Positions 30,267 through 38,229 of a DNA stretch of 64,000 nucleotides are shown here, piece by piece (position 1 is the stretch's first letter; each line of letters begins with the position of its first letter). Location of the stretch: positions 1,136,501-1,200,500 of the forward strand of contig NZ_LR134383.1 of assembly GCF_900637635.1 (NCBI RefSeq), given 5' to 3'. The notes below the pieces were generated by a model. That model saw only the letters and a list, made by a program, of their open reading frames with translations. It had not been told where the DNA came from and did not search any database. Position numbers and translations under genes: made by a program. This DNA is from Legionella jordanis (lineage in GTDB: Bacteria; Pseudomonadota; Gammaproteobacteria; Legionellales; Legionellaceae).

Positions 30267-30602
30267 TCGCGGTTAAAGGTCTCGCCAAAAGAAATTTCCC
30301 CCTTTTTTAACTCATCTTACTTTCAAGAATACGAAAACGAAATTGTCCTCTAAATAGAGTAGGTATGATTATTGCTGGGGAATTTTATAACCATGCTTCA
30401 ACACTTTTGAAGTTTCATAATAAAAATTTGGAGTAATTATGGCCCATAGAAATGAAATAAACATTTCCCGGCAGCAAAAATTGGAAATTGAGAGGTAAGT
30501 AAGATCTCTTAACTTGACCGAGATAATGGTAAAAACAAGGAACGTTGTGCCACGCTGGCTGCAATAAGCAAGTACTTACAGCAACAGGATTTGGAGAATG
30601 GA
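30267..30602. other. 336-nt gap with a possible 19-codon ORF
   Basis: Between the c-di-GMP gene and kmo. It holds a possible weak promoter (TTGTCC 30343, TATGAT 30364, 15-nt spacing) and a 19-codon ORF at 30439-30498 preceded by TTGGAG. Its peptide is charged and lacks an amino-acid run. I see no hairpin with a T-tract. Confidence 0.35.
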
Positions 30603-31976
30603 ATGAAGGCAATCACCATTATTGGCTCTGGCTTAGCCGGGACACTGTTGTCTATTTATTTGGCCAGGCGAGGCTATGAGGTAGATGTGTTTGAATCAAG
30701 ACCTGACATAAGAGTAGAAAAAATTGACCGAGGACGTTCGATTAACCTGGCATTGTCATGCCGTGGGTTAACCAGCCTCACGAAGGCCGGTTTATTAGAC
30801 CAGGTTAAGCAAATTATGGTGCCCATGCGGGCAAGGGCCATCCACCAGTCCGATGGCAAAATTAAATTTCAGGCTTTTGGCCGTCATCCTGATGAATACA
30901 TCAATGCGATACATCGCAGCGAACTCAATATCCTGTTGCTTGATGCCGCTGAAAAAGAAGAGCGCCTGCATGTGCATTTCGAAACGAAATTATTGAATGT
31001 CGATTTCGCAAACAAGGTTTTGTATTTTGAAAACAAAACAGGACAGATTTTGAATAAATCCTATGAAGTACTAATCGGAGCGGATGGAGCAGGCTCCCAG
31101 GTTAGAGAGGAATTAAAACGGTTTAATACGGTTAAAGCTTCCCGCGATTTCCTGGCGCACGGATATAAAGAATTAACCATATCCAGGCCCTTCTCCAATG
31201 AGTATATTGCAGAGCATCTGCACCTGTGGCCTCGTGAGGCTTTCATGCTTCTCGGAAATCCCAATCATGATCGCTCAATTACAGGTACTTTATTCCTTGC
31301 AAATGAGGGCCCAAACAGTTTTGCCGAACTAAGGGATGAACATTCTGTAAATGATTTTTTTCAAAGGGAATTTCCGGATGCTTACCAAACCATGCCGAAT
31401 TTATCCTGGGAATTTTTTAACCACCCAACGGGGAATCTCAGCACCGTGAAATGTTCTCCCTGGTATTTAGAGGATCAATGTTTACTCCTAGGGGATGCTG
31501 CTCATGCAATTGTTCCCTTTTTTGGACAGGGGATGAATAGTGCTTTTGAGGATTGCCGTATTCTGGATGAACTTTTGGATCAACACGAGGACAATTGGAA
31601 GCAGGTCATGCCGGCGTTTTATAAATCTCGGAAGGTAAATACGGATGCTGTAGCGGCAATGTCCATGGACAATTATCATGAAATTCAAATTGATATACGC
31701 GATGAAAAATTTAACCTGAAAAAGCAGCTCGAACAGGAATTAATGCATCGTTATCCCAAGGAGTATGTTTCCAAGCATGTCTTGGTGATGTTCAGCAATA
31801 CGCCCTATGCCAAAGCAAGGGCTTATGGGGAGATTCAACAGGAGCTGTTAAATTCCATTTGTAAACAAGTGAGGTGTATCGAAGAGGTAGATTGGAAGGA
31901 AGTAGATAATTTAATTAAAGAATACGACAAAAATTTGGCGAATTTAAGCTTAAAGGATGAAAGTCCTTCAACTTAA
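30603..31976 (+). CDS. kmo: Kynurenine 3-monooxygenase
   Basis: A 457-residue FAD-dependent aromatic hydroxylase converting kynurenine to 3-hydroxykynurenine with NADPH and O2. It has the N-terminal ITIIGSGLAGTLLSIYLA FAD motif, then DRGRSINLALSCRGLTSL and FGRHPDEYINAIHRSEL, both characteristic of KMO. The second FAD motif is LLLGDAAHAIVPFFGQGMN. The C-terminal hydrophobic anchor of eukaryotic KMO is absent, as in bacterial forms. ATG 30603 is chosen because GGAGAATGG lies just upstream. No kynA or kynU gene is in view. Confidence 0.92.
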   Translation: MKAITIIGSGLAGTLLSIYLARRGYEVDVFESRPDIRVEKIDRGRSINLALSCRGLTSLTKAGLLDQVKQIMVPMRARAIHQSDGKIKFQAFGRHPDEYINAIHRSELNILLLDAAEKEERLHVHFETKLLNVDFANKVLYFENKTGQILNKSYEVLIGADGAGSQVREELKRFNTVKASRDFLAHGYKELTISRPFSNEYIAEHLHLWPREAFMLLGNPNHDRSITGTLFLANEGPNSFAELRDEHSVNDFFQREFPDAYQTMPNLSWEFFNHPTGNLSTVKCSPWYLEDQCLLLGDAAHAIVPFFGQGMNSAFEDCRILDELLDQHEDNWKQVMPAFYKSRKVNTDAVAAMSMDNYHEIQIDIRDEKFNLKKQLEQELMHRYPKEYVSKHVLVMFSNTPYAKARAYGEIQQELLNSICKQVRCIEEVDWKEVDNLIKEYDKNLANLSLKDESPST

Positions 31977-32113
31977 ACGATTAATTTGGCCAAAATTTTG
32001 TCACTCTCACACGAATCGGGGACATTTTTTTGTCGCTTTCCGAGGATTAGGCCTGCCCGACAGAAAATTTGCGGCATATTAAGGCAAAAAATAAGTCAAA
32101 ATGCATAAAATTC

Positions 32114-32129
32114 TGGCACGACTAGTGCA
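32114..32129 (+). promoter_or_regulatory. Sigma-54 promoter for the HDO/oxidase pair
   Basis: TGGCACG-ACTA-GTGCA: the -24 GG and -12 GC are exactly 10 nt apart, as RpoN requires. The predicted start (~32140) is 36 nt before the HDO gene's ATG. Confidence 0.6.
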
Positions 32130-32175
32130 ATACCTTATTTGAACATTACAAATTTATGCCTTGGGAGGCAATACT

Positions 32176-32925
32176 ATGAAAACGATACAGTCTTATATTG
32201 ATTCTAAACAGCAAGAATTTATGAATCATCCTTTCTTTAACATCTTGAATCAGTTAAATAGTTTAGAGGAAATAAGCTATTTCGTTCCTGAATTAACTTT
32301 CTGGGCAATGACTTTTCAAGATATTTTGCGTATTAATGAAGAGCGAGTTAAAGATCCTTATCTTAAAAAAGTAGCTCGTCACCACCGCCTTGAAGATGCT
32401 GGACATGAAAAATGGTTTTTGCATGATAAAAAATACATGGGCAAATTTTCAGATAATTCTTCTTGCATTAAAGAAGACGTGGCTTGGCTATACAGCAAAG
32501 AATCACAATTAACAAGGGATGCTGCTTATGCCATCGTGTCTGAAATTTATAAAGCTGACGATGAAATATTAAATATTGTATTGCTCTTGACTCTCGAATC
32601 TTCAGGCCATGTGTTCTTTGAGAAGGTGGCTAAACAAGTCAGGAAAACCGGTGAAGATAAAAATCTTCAGTATTTCTCCAGCTCGCATCTGGAAGTGGAA
32701 ATGGCTCACGCCATTTTTGAAGCAGAAATGGAGCGTAAATTATCTGAATGGCCAGTGCCTGTAAATGTCCGTCGGGAAGCACTTAAACTGGTCGACCGTT
32801 GCTACGATGCTTTTAACAAGATGTTTGATGGATTAATTCTTGCATGCAACAAACGATTGCAATTGGCTAAAGAGAAGGAAAATGCAGCAAACGCTCTGGA
32901 ATACGCATCAGATAAAGTGCTGTGA
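32176..32925 (+). CDS. Heme-oxygenase-like diiron oxidase (HDO-type) protein
   Basis: A 249-residue all-helical protein. The motif HHRLEDAGHEKWF (Glu73, His77) and the later SSHLEVEMAHA (His171, Glu175, His178), plus Glu141 in TLESSGH, match the spacing of metal ligands in heme-oxygenase-like diiron oxidases/oxygenases such as UndA, CADD and SznF relatives. The assignment is by motif and not by close family, so the reaction is unknown. The start is ATG 32176 with GGGAGG 8 nt upstream. The next gene begins within its 3' end, so they are cotranscribed. Confidence 0.68.
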   Translation: MKTIQSYIDSKQQEFMNHPFFNILNQLNSLEEISYFVPELTFWAMTFQDILRINEERVKDPYLKKVARHHRLEDAGHEKWFLHDKKYMGKFSDNSSCIKEDVAWLYSKESQLTRDAAYAIVSEIYKADDEILNIVLLLTLESSGHVFFEKVAKQVRKTGEDKNLQYFSSSHLEVEMAHAIFEAEMERKLSEWPVPVNVRREALKLVDRCYDAFNKMFDGLILACNKRLQLAKEKENAANALEYASDKVL

Positions 32926-34267
32926 AAAAGAGATTGGTCAGGAATTGCTCAAGGATGAGCATTCGCTGATCTCATTCCAGCAAGATTTTGGCAGGCTGAC
33001 GAAAGCGCAGCCTGCCGCTGTTTTTATTCCCAATAATTTGCTCCCTCTTGAACAACTGGTGCAATATGCCAATCAATTTTCATTGCCGATTAACATTCGT
33101 GGGAATGGTTTAAGCCAAAGTGGTCAATCTCTGGCGGTAGACGGCGGGGTGACGGTGCATTTGAAGAATTTTCGAAATGTTTATTCCCATGCGCAGGACA
33201 GCATTTGGGTTGATGGTAATGCCAGTTGGGCAAGCCTATTAGAAACAAGCCTTACACATTCACAAATCCCCTATGTTTTACCCTACAACTGCAACTTATC
33301 GGTTGCAGGAGTATTGTCAGTTGGCGGAGTTGGGGCCTCTTCTTTCCGGTTCGGCACAGTTAGTTCCTATGTCAAAGCCCTTGAAGTGTTGACCGCTAAT
33401 GGAAAAAGGCAAATTGTGGATGCGCAATCGGAGTTGTTCCAGGCTTGTTTATCAGGTCAGGGCCGTTTTGGGATCATAACTAAGGCCTGTATTCAGCTGA
33501 GGAGCTGTGCAAGGAAAGTAAGAACTTTTTTTCTGGTTTACTCTGATAAAGAGCAATGGTTGAATGATGTTGAAGAGGCAAGACGTGAGGCAGATTATCT
33601 TGAAACGTTTTGTAGCCCTTCTGTTCAGGGCTCCAAACTAAAAGAGGGCAAACGTCAACCTTTTGCTCAATGGTTGTATGCTCTTCATATTGCTAAAGAG
33701 TTTGATTACACACCACCTGCCATTGAGGATTTTAGCCCTTTGCTTAAACCCTTAAACATTCTTCATGTGCAAGATGAGAATATTGAATCTTATTTGCACC
33801 GCCACGACTCTCGCTTCGAGATGATGCGTTTGCTTGGGCAGTGGGAAATGATTCATCCTTGGTATGAATGCTTTATTCCGCGAAAACTTTTGGCTCAGCA
33901 TCTTGAAAGTTTACTCACTAAGCTGCCGCTTCACTATGTACCTGTTTTGCAAATTGTACCGATGGCCCCTAAGGCCCCTACAGGCTTTTTTATGATGCCT
34001 GAAGATGATACTGATGTGTATGCCATCATGATCTTGCATCCGGGCGTCCATCCAAAGTTGCTTGACAGCTCTGTGGAGAGCATTCAATTTATGGATGATT
34101 TATTTTTGCAGCAGGGAGGAAAGCGCTACCTATCGGGTTATTTGGGTCCAATAGTGAAGGAACAATATTGGCAGAAACATTTTGGGCCTCGTTACAAGGA
34201 TTGGATGGGCCTTAAGAAACAATTCGACCCGAAGAATGTTTTTCGTTCGCAACTGCATCGAAGGTGA
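32882..34267 (+). CDS. FAD-linked (PCMH-type) oxidase
   Basis: A roughly 461-residue berberine-bridge/cytokinin-dehydrogenase-like flavoprotein. The FAD_binding_4 domain is recognised by PAAVFIPNNLLPLEQLVQYA, IRGNGLSQSGQSLAV, and VAGVLSVGGVGASSFRFGT. The C-terminal LKKQFDPKNVF is the usual closing motif. The start is uncertain: ATG 32882 gives a 44-nt overlap with the preceding gene, and a TTG farther down is possible. It has no signal peptide. Substrate unknown; the tight coupling to the HDO gene suggests that the two act on the same molecule. Confidence 0.78.
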   Translation: MQQTLWNTHQIKCCEKEIGQELLKDEHSLISFQQDFGRLTKAQPAAVFIPNNLLPLEQLVQYANQFSLPINIRGNGLSQSGQSLAVDGGVTVHLKNFRNVYSHAQDSIWVDGNASWASLLETSLTHSQIPYVLPYNCNLSVAGVLSVGGVGASSFRFGTVSSYVKALEVLTANGKRQIVDAQSELFQACLSGQGRFGIITKACIQLRSCARKVRTFFLVYSDKEQWLNDVEEARREADYLETFCSPSVQGSKLKEGKRQPFAQWLYALHIAKEFDYTPPAIEDFSPLLKPLNILHVQDENIESYLHRHDSRFEMMRLLGQWEMIHPWYECFIPRKLLAQHLESLLTKLPLHYVPVLQIVPMAPKAPTGFFMMPEDDTDVYAIMILHPGVHPKLLDSSVESIQFMDDLFLQQGGKRYLSGYLGPIVKEQYWQKHFGPRYKDWMGLKKQFDPKNVFRSQLHRR

Positions 34268-34291
34268 CAGCTATAGTATTCAAACGACTTG

Positions 34292-35320
34292 TTATTTATT
34301 GGGTTTAAATTTCATTAGAAGAAACAAACTACCCGTTTCATAGGCTTCTTCGAAAAGGAAACCACATTTTCCTACGAAATCCTGCCATTCTTTAAGAGAA
34401 CGTTGCCTTCCTCCCAGCAATACCATCATCACAATATCCATTGTTTTATTCGGATGAGGGTCCTCCAATTCAGGTAAGACTTGCTCGGCAATAAACAATG
34501 AAGCAGACGCAGGCATTTTATCATAGCAATTTTTTAAGATGTGCTGCATCAATTCATCATTGAAGTCATGTAGCACTCCTTTAAACAGATAAGCATCCGC
34601 TTTGGGGATTCCCTTTAAAAAATCACCCGCTAAAAGCTGTATTTGAGGAGGGAAATTTTTAGGATTAAGTTGTCCGATAACTGCTTCGGTATCAAATAAA
34701 ATCAATTTAAGGGAAGGATAAAGTGCCGCCAATTCCTTGGTCAAGCCTCCTCGGCCACCACCCATGTCAACTAAATTTTTGTGTTTTGAAAAATCAAAAG
34801 CCTTGGCAATGGCTGCATCGTCGAAAGTGGATAGTTTTGCCATACCGCGGTCAAAATTATGTTGTTTTTTCGGATGCTTGGCTAAATAACTGAAAAAATC
34901 ATCACCATTCTCGTGCTCAAAAGGGGTAATCCCCGTTTTTAACCCCACATCCATGCAAGAAAAAGCTTTCCACCAACTGTCATCCACCATGAGGAGTACC
35001 TCTCGCATGGAATCAGGATGATCATCACGCAGCAACAATGACAAGTCCGTCAGGGCATAGCGATCGCCTTCTCGTTTGAACACATGATAAGCACTTAAAA
35101 ATTTTAGCAGGCGCTCGAGTAAAGGTGCTTTTGTCCCTGTTTTTTCAGCCAACACATGAATTTCTGTCGGCTCAGTAGACATGTAGTTGGCAATACCAAG
35201 TTGTGCTATGGTATGCAAGGCTCGTGAAACAACGTACCAGCGTGACATAATGGCCAATTGCAGTTGCGGATTATCAGAGTTTGTGAGCATGTGCATTCCT
35301 TTGGTAATGGCAATGAACAA
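34292..35320 (-). CDS. O-methyltransferase (acetylserotonin/plant-OMT type)
   Basis: A 342-residue SAM-dependent methyltransferase_2 family member. The N-terminal half is the dimerisation/winged-helix-like domain (ANYMSTEPTEIHVLAEKTGT). The SAM site is LVDMGGGRGGLTKELAALYP, followed by LLAGDFLKGIPKADAYLFKG and HDFNDE (catalytic-region His-Asp). The family methylates hydroxyl groups of small aromatic or polyketide compounds. It is convergent with the oxidase gene and could methylate a hydroxylated kynurenine-type product, but that is inference. The start at 35320 may be one or two codons long. Confidence 0.85.
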   Translation of the reverse strand: MFIAITKGMHMLTNSDNPQLQLAIMSRWYVVSRALHTIAQLGIANYMSTEPTEIHVLAEKTGTKAPLLERLLKFLSAYHVFKREGDRYALTDLSLLLRDDHPDSMREVLLMVDDSWWKAFSCMDVGLKTGITPFEHENGDDFFSYLAKHPKKQHNFDRGMAKLSTFDDAAIAKAFDFSKHKNLVDMGGGRGGLTKELAALYPSLKLILFDTEAVIGQLNPKNFPPQIQLLAGDFLKGIPKADAYLFKGVLHDFNDELMQHILKNCYDKMPASASLFIAEQVLPELEDPHPNKTMDIVMMVLLGGRQRSLKEWQDFVGKCGFLFEEAYETGSLFLLMKFKPNK

Positions 35321-35441
35321 ACCTATACTTGCAATATTCTTTTAATATCTGTGATGATAGATTGCAAGTTAAGTACATCATCAGGCCAAGAGTATTATTC
35401 TTGAAAATACAGGCAAAAATCATGCAAAGTAATTGTTTAAG

Positions 35442-35948
35442 ATGAAAGATAGGAAATTTTTTTTAGACTACCAAAATCCTAAATTAGTTCTAGCTGTAAT
35501 CATTTTTTTTATTACCGCTCTGTTATTTCTGTGGGAAATTGTTGGCTATTTTTCAGCCAAACAGGAACTGGTTTTGCCTAAGGAAATCATAAGGGCAAAC
35601 AGTAAGGAAAACATACAAATTAACTCTCCTGTTTTTAGAACTGCCTTATTCGGGGATTATGTACCCGTGAACCTATCCGACAACGAAATCAAACAATCTA
35701 TGCTGGATGCTGAAGTGGTTGGAGTTCTCTTTTCTAGTCAAGCGGAGAATTCCCAAGTTATAATCCGGGCAGGAGGCGGGCCGGAAAAAATTTATTCCAT
35801 TGGAGATTCTCTTCCAGGTGGAGCGGTCATCAAACGAATTTCGCAAAATGGGGTAGTTGTATTGCATAATGGAGCACTCGAGAGTTTAAGTTTACCCAAA
35901 AATGAGTTAATTTTTGACGCTCCTGCAAAGCCGCTTGTAGAGGAATAA
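35442..35948 (+). CDS. lspC: LspC, type II secretion inner-membrane protein (GspC)
   Basis: A 168-residue GspC-type protein: a short cytoplasmic N-terminus, one membrane helix (about 12-32, LVLAVIIFFITALLFLWEIV) and a periplasmic HR domain (DAEVVGVLFSSQAENSQVII, IGDSLPGGAVIKRI). GspC links the inner-membrane platform to the secretin GspD. The C-terminal PDZ or coiled coil seen in some homologs is absent. The lspD/E genes are not next to it, as is also the case in L. pneumophila, where lspC is separate. A Sel1-type gene follows 3 nt downstream. Confidence 0.82.
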   Translation: MKDRKFFLDYQNPKLVLAVIIFFITALLFLWEIVGYFSAKQELVLPKEIIRANSKENIQINSPVFRTALFGDYVPVNLSDNEIKQSMLDAEVVGVLFSSQAENSQVIIRAGGGPEKIYSIGDSLPGGAVIKRISQNGVVVLHNGALESLSLPKNELIFDAPAKPLVEE

Positions 35949-35951
35949 TTA

Positions 35952-36278
35952 ATGCGTTCACCACTGATTGCCATTTTGATCATTATTTTAAGCCTTGCCC
36001 AATTCGCTTGTGCTAATCGTAGCAATCTGGTGGAAGGCATCCGAAGTTTCCGTGCAGAAGACTATCGGAAAGCATTTGTACGCTTAAAACCTGAAGCCAT
36101 AAAGGGACAAGCTGACGCGCAATATGCCGTAGGTTATATGTATTACTACGGTCAGGGCGTAGTTGAAAGTCGAAAAAAAGCTTGGTATTGGATAAACAAA
36201 GCCGCACAAGCAGGTCAGTCCGAAGCGGTTGCCGCCATTGCGATCCTAAAGCAACAGCCTGAAAACATTATGCCTTAG
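35952..36278 (+). CDS. Small exported Sel1-repeat protein
   Basis: A 108-residue protein with a signal peptide (residues 1-21, LIAILIIILSLAQFACA) and one or two Sel1-like repeats (GQADAQYAVGYMYYYGQGV, KKAWYWINKAAQAGQ). Sel1 repeats mediate protein interactions. The Cys at the cleavage site is not in a good lipobox. It starts 3 nt after lspC, so it is likely cotranscribed and may assist secretion, though this is not established. Confidence 0.78.
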   Translation: MRSPLIAILIIILSLAQFACANRSNLVEGIRSFRAEDYRKAFVRLKPEAIKGQADAQYAVGYMYYYGQGVVESRKKAWYWINKAAQAGQSEAVAAIAILKQQPENIMP

Positions 36279-36761
36279 TTACAAATCTTTTAAGACGGTC
36301 ACTAAGAGATCAACAGAATGAGCCAACGCCAGTTGTTCACTCTCATTTAATGTTTTTAAATTTTCATTCAGACGATTGTGCAGCAGGTAGGGCGATGCTG
36401 AAACAAACTCCTTTCCCTTGTCCGTTATATCAATGAAGATTACTCGACGATCTTTTTCGTCCCGCACCCGTGTTACCAGATGTTTTTCTTCTAACCGGTC
36501 AATGACTCCCACCAAAGTACTCATGGACAGGTAAATTGTTTTCGATAAAGCCGAAATGGTCATTGTGCCGTGTTCATAAATTTCATACAAACAAATAATT
36601 TGTGGCACAGTTAAGCCATAACATTTGTTAAGCCGCCTGGAGTGATAATCCATTTGCTGCATGATTTTTCGCAGCCCAAAAATGATTTGTTTTGAACGGG
36701 AAGAGTCCACATTGTGTGGTTTATTACTCGGTTTCACTGGTATCGATAAAGGATTATTCAT
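36279..36761 (-). CDS. MarR-family transcription regulator
   Basis: A 160-residue winged-helix regulator of the MarR family. IICLYEIYEHGTMTISALSK, TLVGVIDRLEEKHLV and RDEKDRRVIFIDITDKG cover the recognition helix and beta-wing. ATG 36761 is chosen because it gives the usual family length; the frame runs upstream to 36854, adding 31 residues of uncertain reality. It is transcribed away from the YbdK gene at 36953 and so could regulate it and itself from the shared region. Confidence 0.85.
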   Translation of the reverse strand: MNNPLSIPVKPSNKPHNVDSSRSKQIIFGLRKIMQQMDYHSRRLNKCYGLTVPQIICLYEIYEHGTMTISALSKTIYLSMSTLVGVIDRLEEKHLVTRVRDEKDRRVIFIDITDKGKEFVSASPYLLHNRLNENLKTLNESEQLALAHSVDLLVTVLKDL

Positions 36762-36952
36762 GGCAGTCTTGGCAATTGAGGGTTGAAATGATGATCTCTT
36801 AGAGGTAGTATCAAAATTACTTTGTACACAAAACATTTCAACCGATACGAACATTGAAGCTATATTCTAACGAACTCCTTCACTTTCCAATAGCCGGGCA
36901 ACAATAAATTTGACCACAAGGCTAAAACCCAAAATAAGAAAAAGGGGGGTAT

Positions 36953-38170
36953 ATGCGAAAGGATTTTAAAAATTCCTTAACGAACATTAATGATGCGGTG
37001 AACACCTGCACGTTGGCTCCTGAAGAGCCAGAGATTCAATTTTTAAGTCAAGGCTTTTTAACCTTGGGCGTGGAAATTGAACTGCAGCTTATCGATGCTT
37101 TGGATTACAACCTTTGTTCTCGAGCTCAAGAAGTACTGGATGCAACCAGCCATTTGAAAAAAGTTAAACCCGAGTTTTATTTGAGTACCATTGAAGTCAA
37201 TACGGATAAATGTCATGGCGTTCAAGAAGTTGAGGAAGATTTATATCTCACACTTTCTGAACTGCAATTAGCAACCAAGGGCTTGGGTGTTTTGTTTGCC
37301 GGTACGGGTTCTCATCCCTTTTCGACCTATGCAGATTGGAAAATTTCTCCCTCCGAGCGTTACCAGGACTTGTTGGACCGCAATCAGTGGCTAACAAGGC
37401 GAATGAGCGTTTTTGGCCTGCATGTGCATTTGGGCATGACTAGTGGTGAGGATTGCATTCGTTATAATAATTTCTTAATGCATTTCTTGCCCCATCTTTT
37501 AGCCCTCTCCTCAAGCTCCCCCTTTTGGCAAGGCATTGATACGGGTTTAGCTTCATGTCGGCCCACTACTTATGAATCTCTTCCTACCGCCGGTCAGCCT
37601 TATGCGGTCAAGTCCTGGCAAGATTTTGAGCATTTATACAAAACTTTGAAACACTGTGGCTCGATTCGCACCCTAAAAGATCTATGGTGGGACCTAAGAC
37701 CTAGTCCTGGCTTTGGCACCTTGGAAATTAGAGTTTGCGATGGCACCGCCACTCTTGCAGAAACAGTGGCATTAGTGGCTTTTATCCATACTCTTGCCCA
37801 CTGGTTCGCCGATAATGGCAGTTGGCTTGAATCAGTATCTTACCCTCCTTATTGGCTTTCCCGAGAAAATAAATGGAGGGCAATTCGGCATGGTTTGGAC
37901 GCTCAGTTGGTCACGAATACTGAAGGAAAAACCAAAGCAATGCGCGAAGACATTGATGAATGGCTCGAAAAATTAAAACCTTATGTTCGAAAACTGAAAT
38001 ACGAGTCTTATTTTGACGTACTCAGGACAATAATGAACTCGGGAACAAGCTCTGAACGGCAAAGAAGAGTATTTCAGAATCGTGCTTGCCTCAAAGATGT
38101 TGTCAAGCACAACGTCAGTGAATTTTTGTTGCAAGTGCCTTTGTACAGGAAGGAAAATATATTGTCCTAG
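36953..38170 (+). CDS. YbdK-type carboxylate-amine ligase
   Basis: A 405-residue member of the GCS2/YbdK ATP-dependent carboxylate-amine ligase family (weak glutamate-cysteine ligase activity has been reported for E. coli YbdK). FLTLGVEIELQLID is the nucleotide-binding start. FGLHVHLGM and LWWDLRPSPGFGTLEIRVCDG are diagnostic. The physiological role is unclear; one possibility is a glutathione-like or modified peptide. It has a purine-rich AAAAGGGGGG upstream of the ATG. It faces the MarR gene. Confidence 0.86.
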   Translation: MRKDFKNSLTNINDAVNTCTLAPEEPEIQFLSQGFLTLGVEIELQLIDALDYNLCSRAQEVLDATSHLKKVKPEFYLSTIEVNTDKCHGVQEVEEDLYLTLSELQLATKGLGVLFAGTGSHPFSTYADWKISPSERYQDLLDRNQWLTRRMSVFGLHVHLGMTSGEDCIRYNNFLMHFLPHLLALSSSSPFWQGIDTGLASCRPTTYESLPTAGQPYAVKSWQDFEHLYKTLKHCGSIRTLKDLWWDLRPSPGFGTLEIRVCDGTATLAETVALVAFIHTLAHWFADNGSWLESVSYPPYWLSRENKWRAIRHGLDAQLVTNTEGKTKAMREDIDEWLEKLKPYVRKLKYESYFDVLRTIMNSGTSSERQRRVFQNRACLKDVVKHNVSEFLLQVPLYRKENILS

Positions 38171-38175
38171 CAGGT

Positions 38176-38208
38176 TGGACAAGTTGGAATAGTGGTCCAA
38201 CTTGTCCA
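38176..38208. terminator. Strong 13-bp hairpin between convergent genes
   Basis: TGGACAAGTTGGA-ATAGTGG-TCCAACTTGTCCA, a perfect 13-bp stem with a 7-nt loop placed just after ybdK and before the end of the convergent effector-like gene (38230). No long T-run follows. It most likely stops transcription from both sides. Confidence 0.5.
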
Positions 38209-38229
38209 GAGCTTCGTGTTTCTTGGGCG

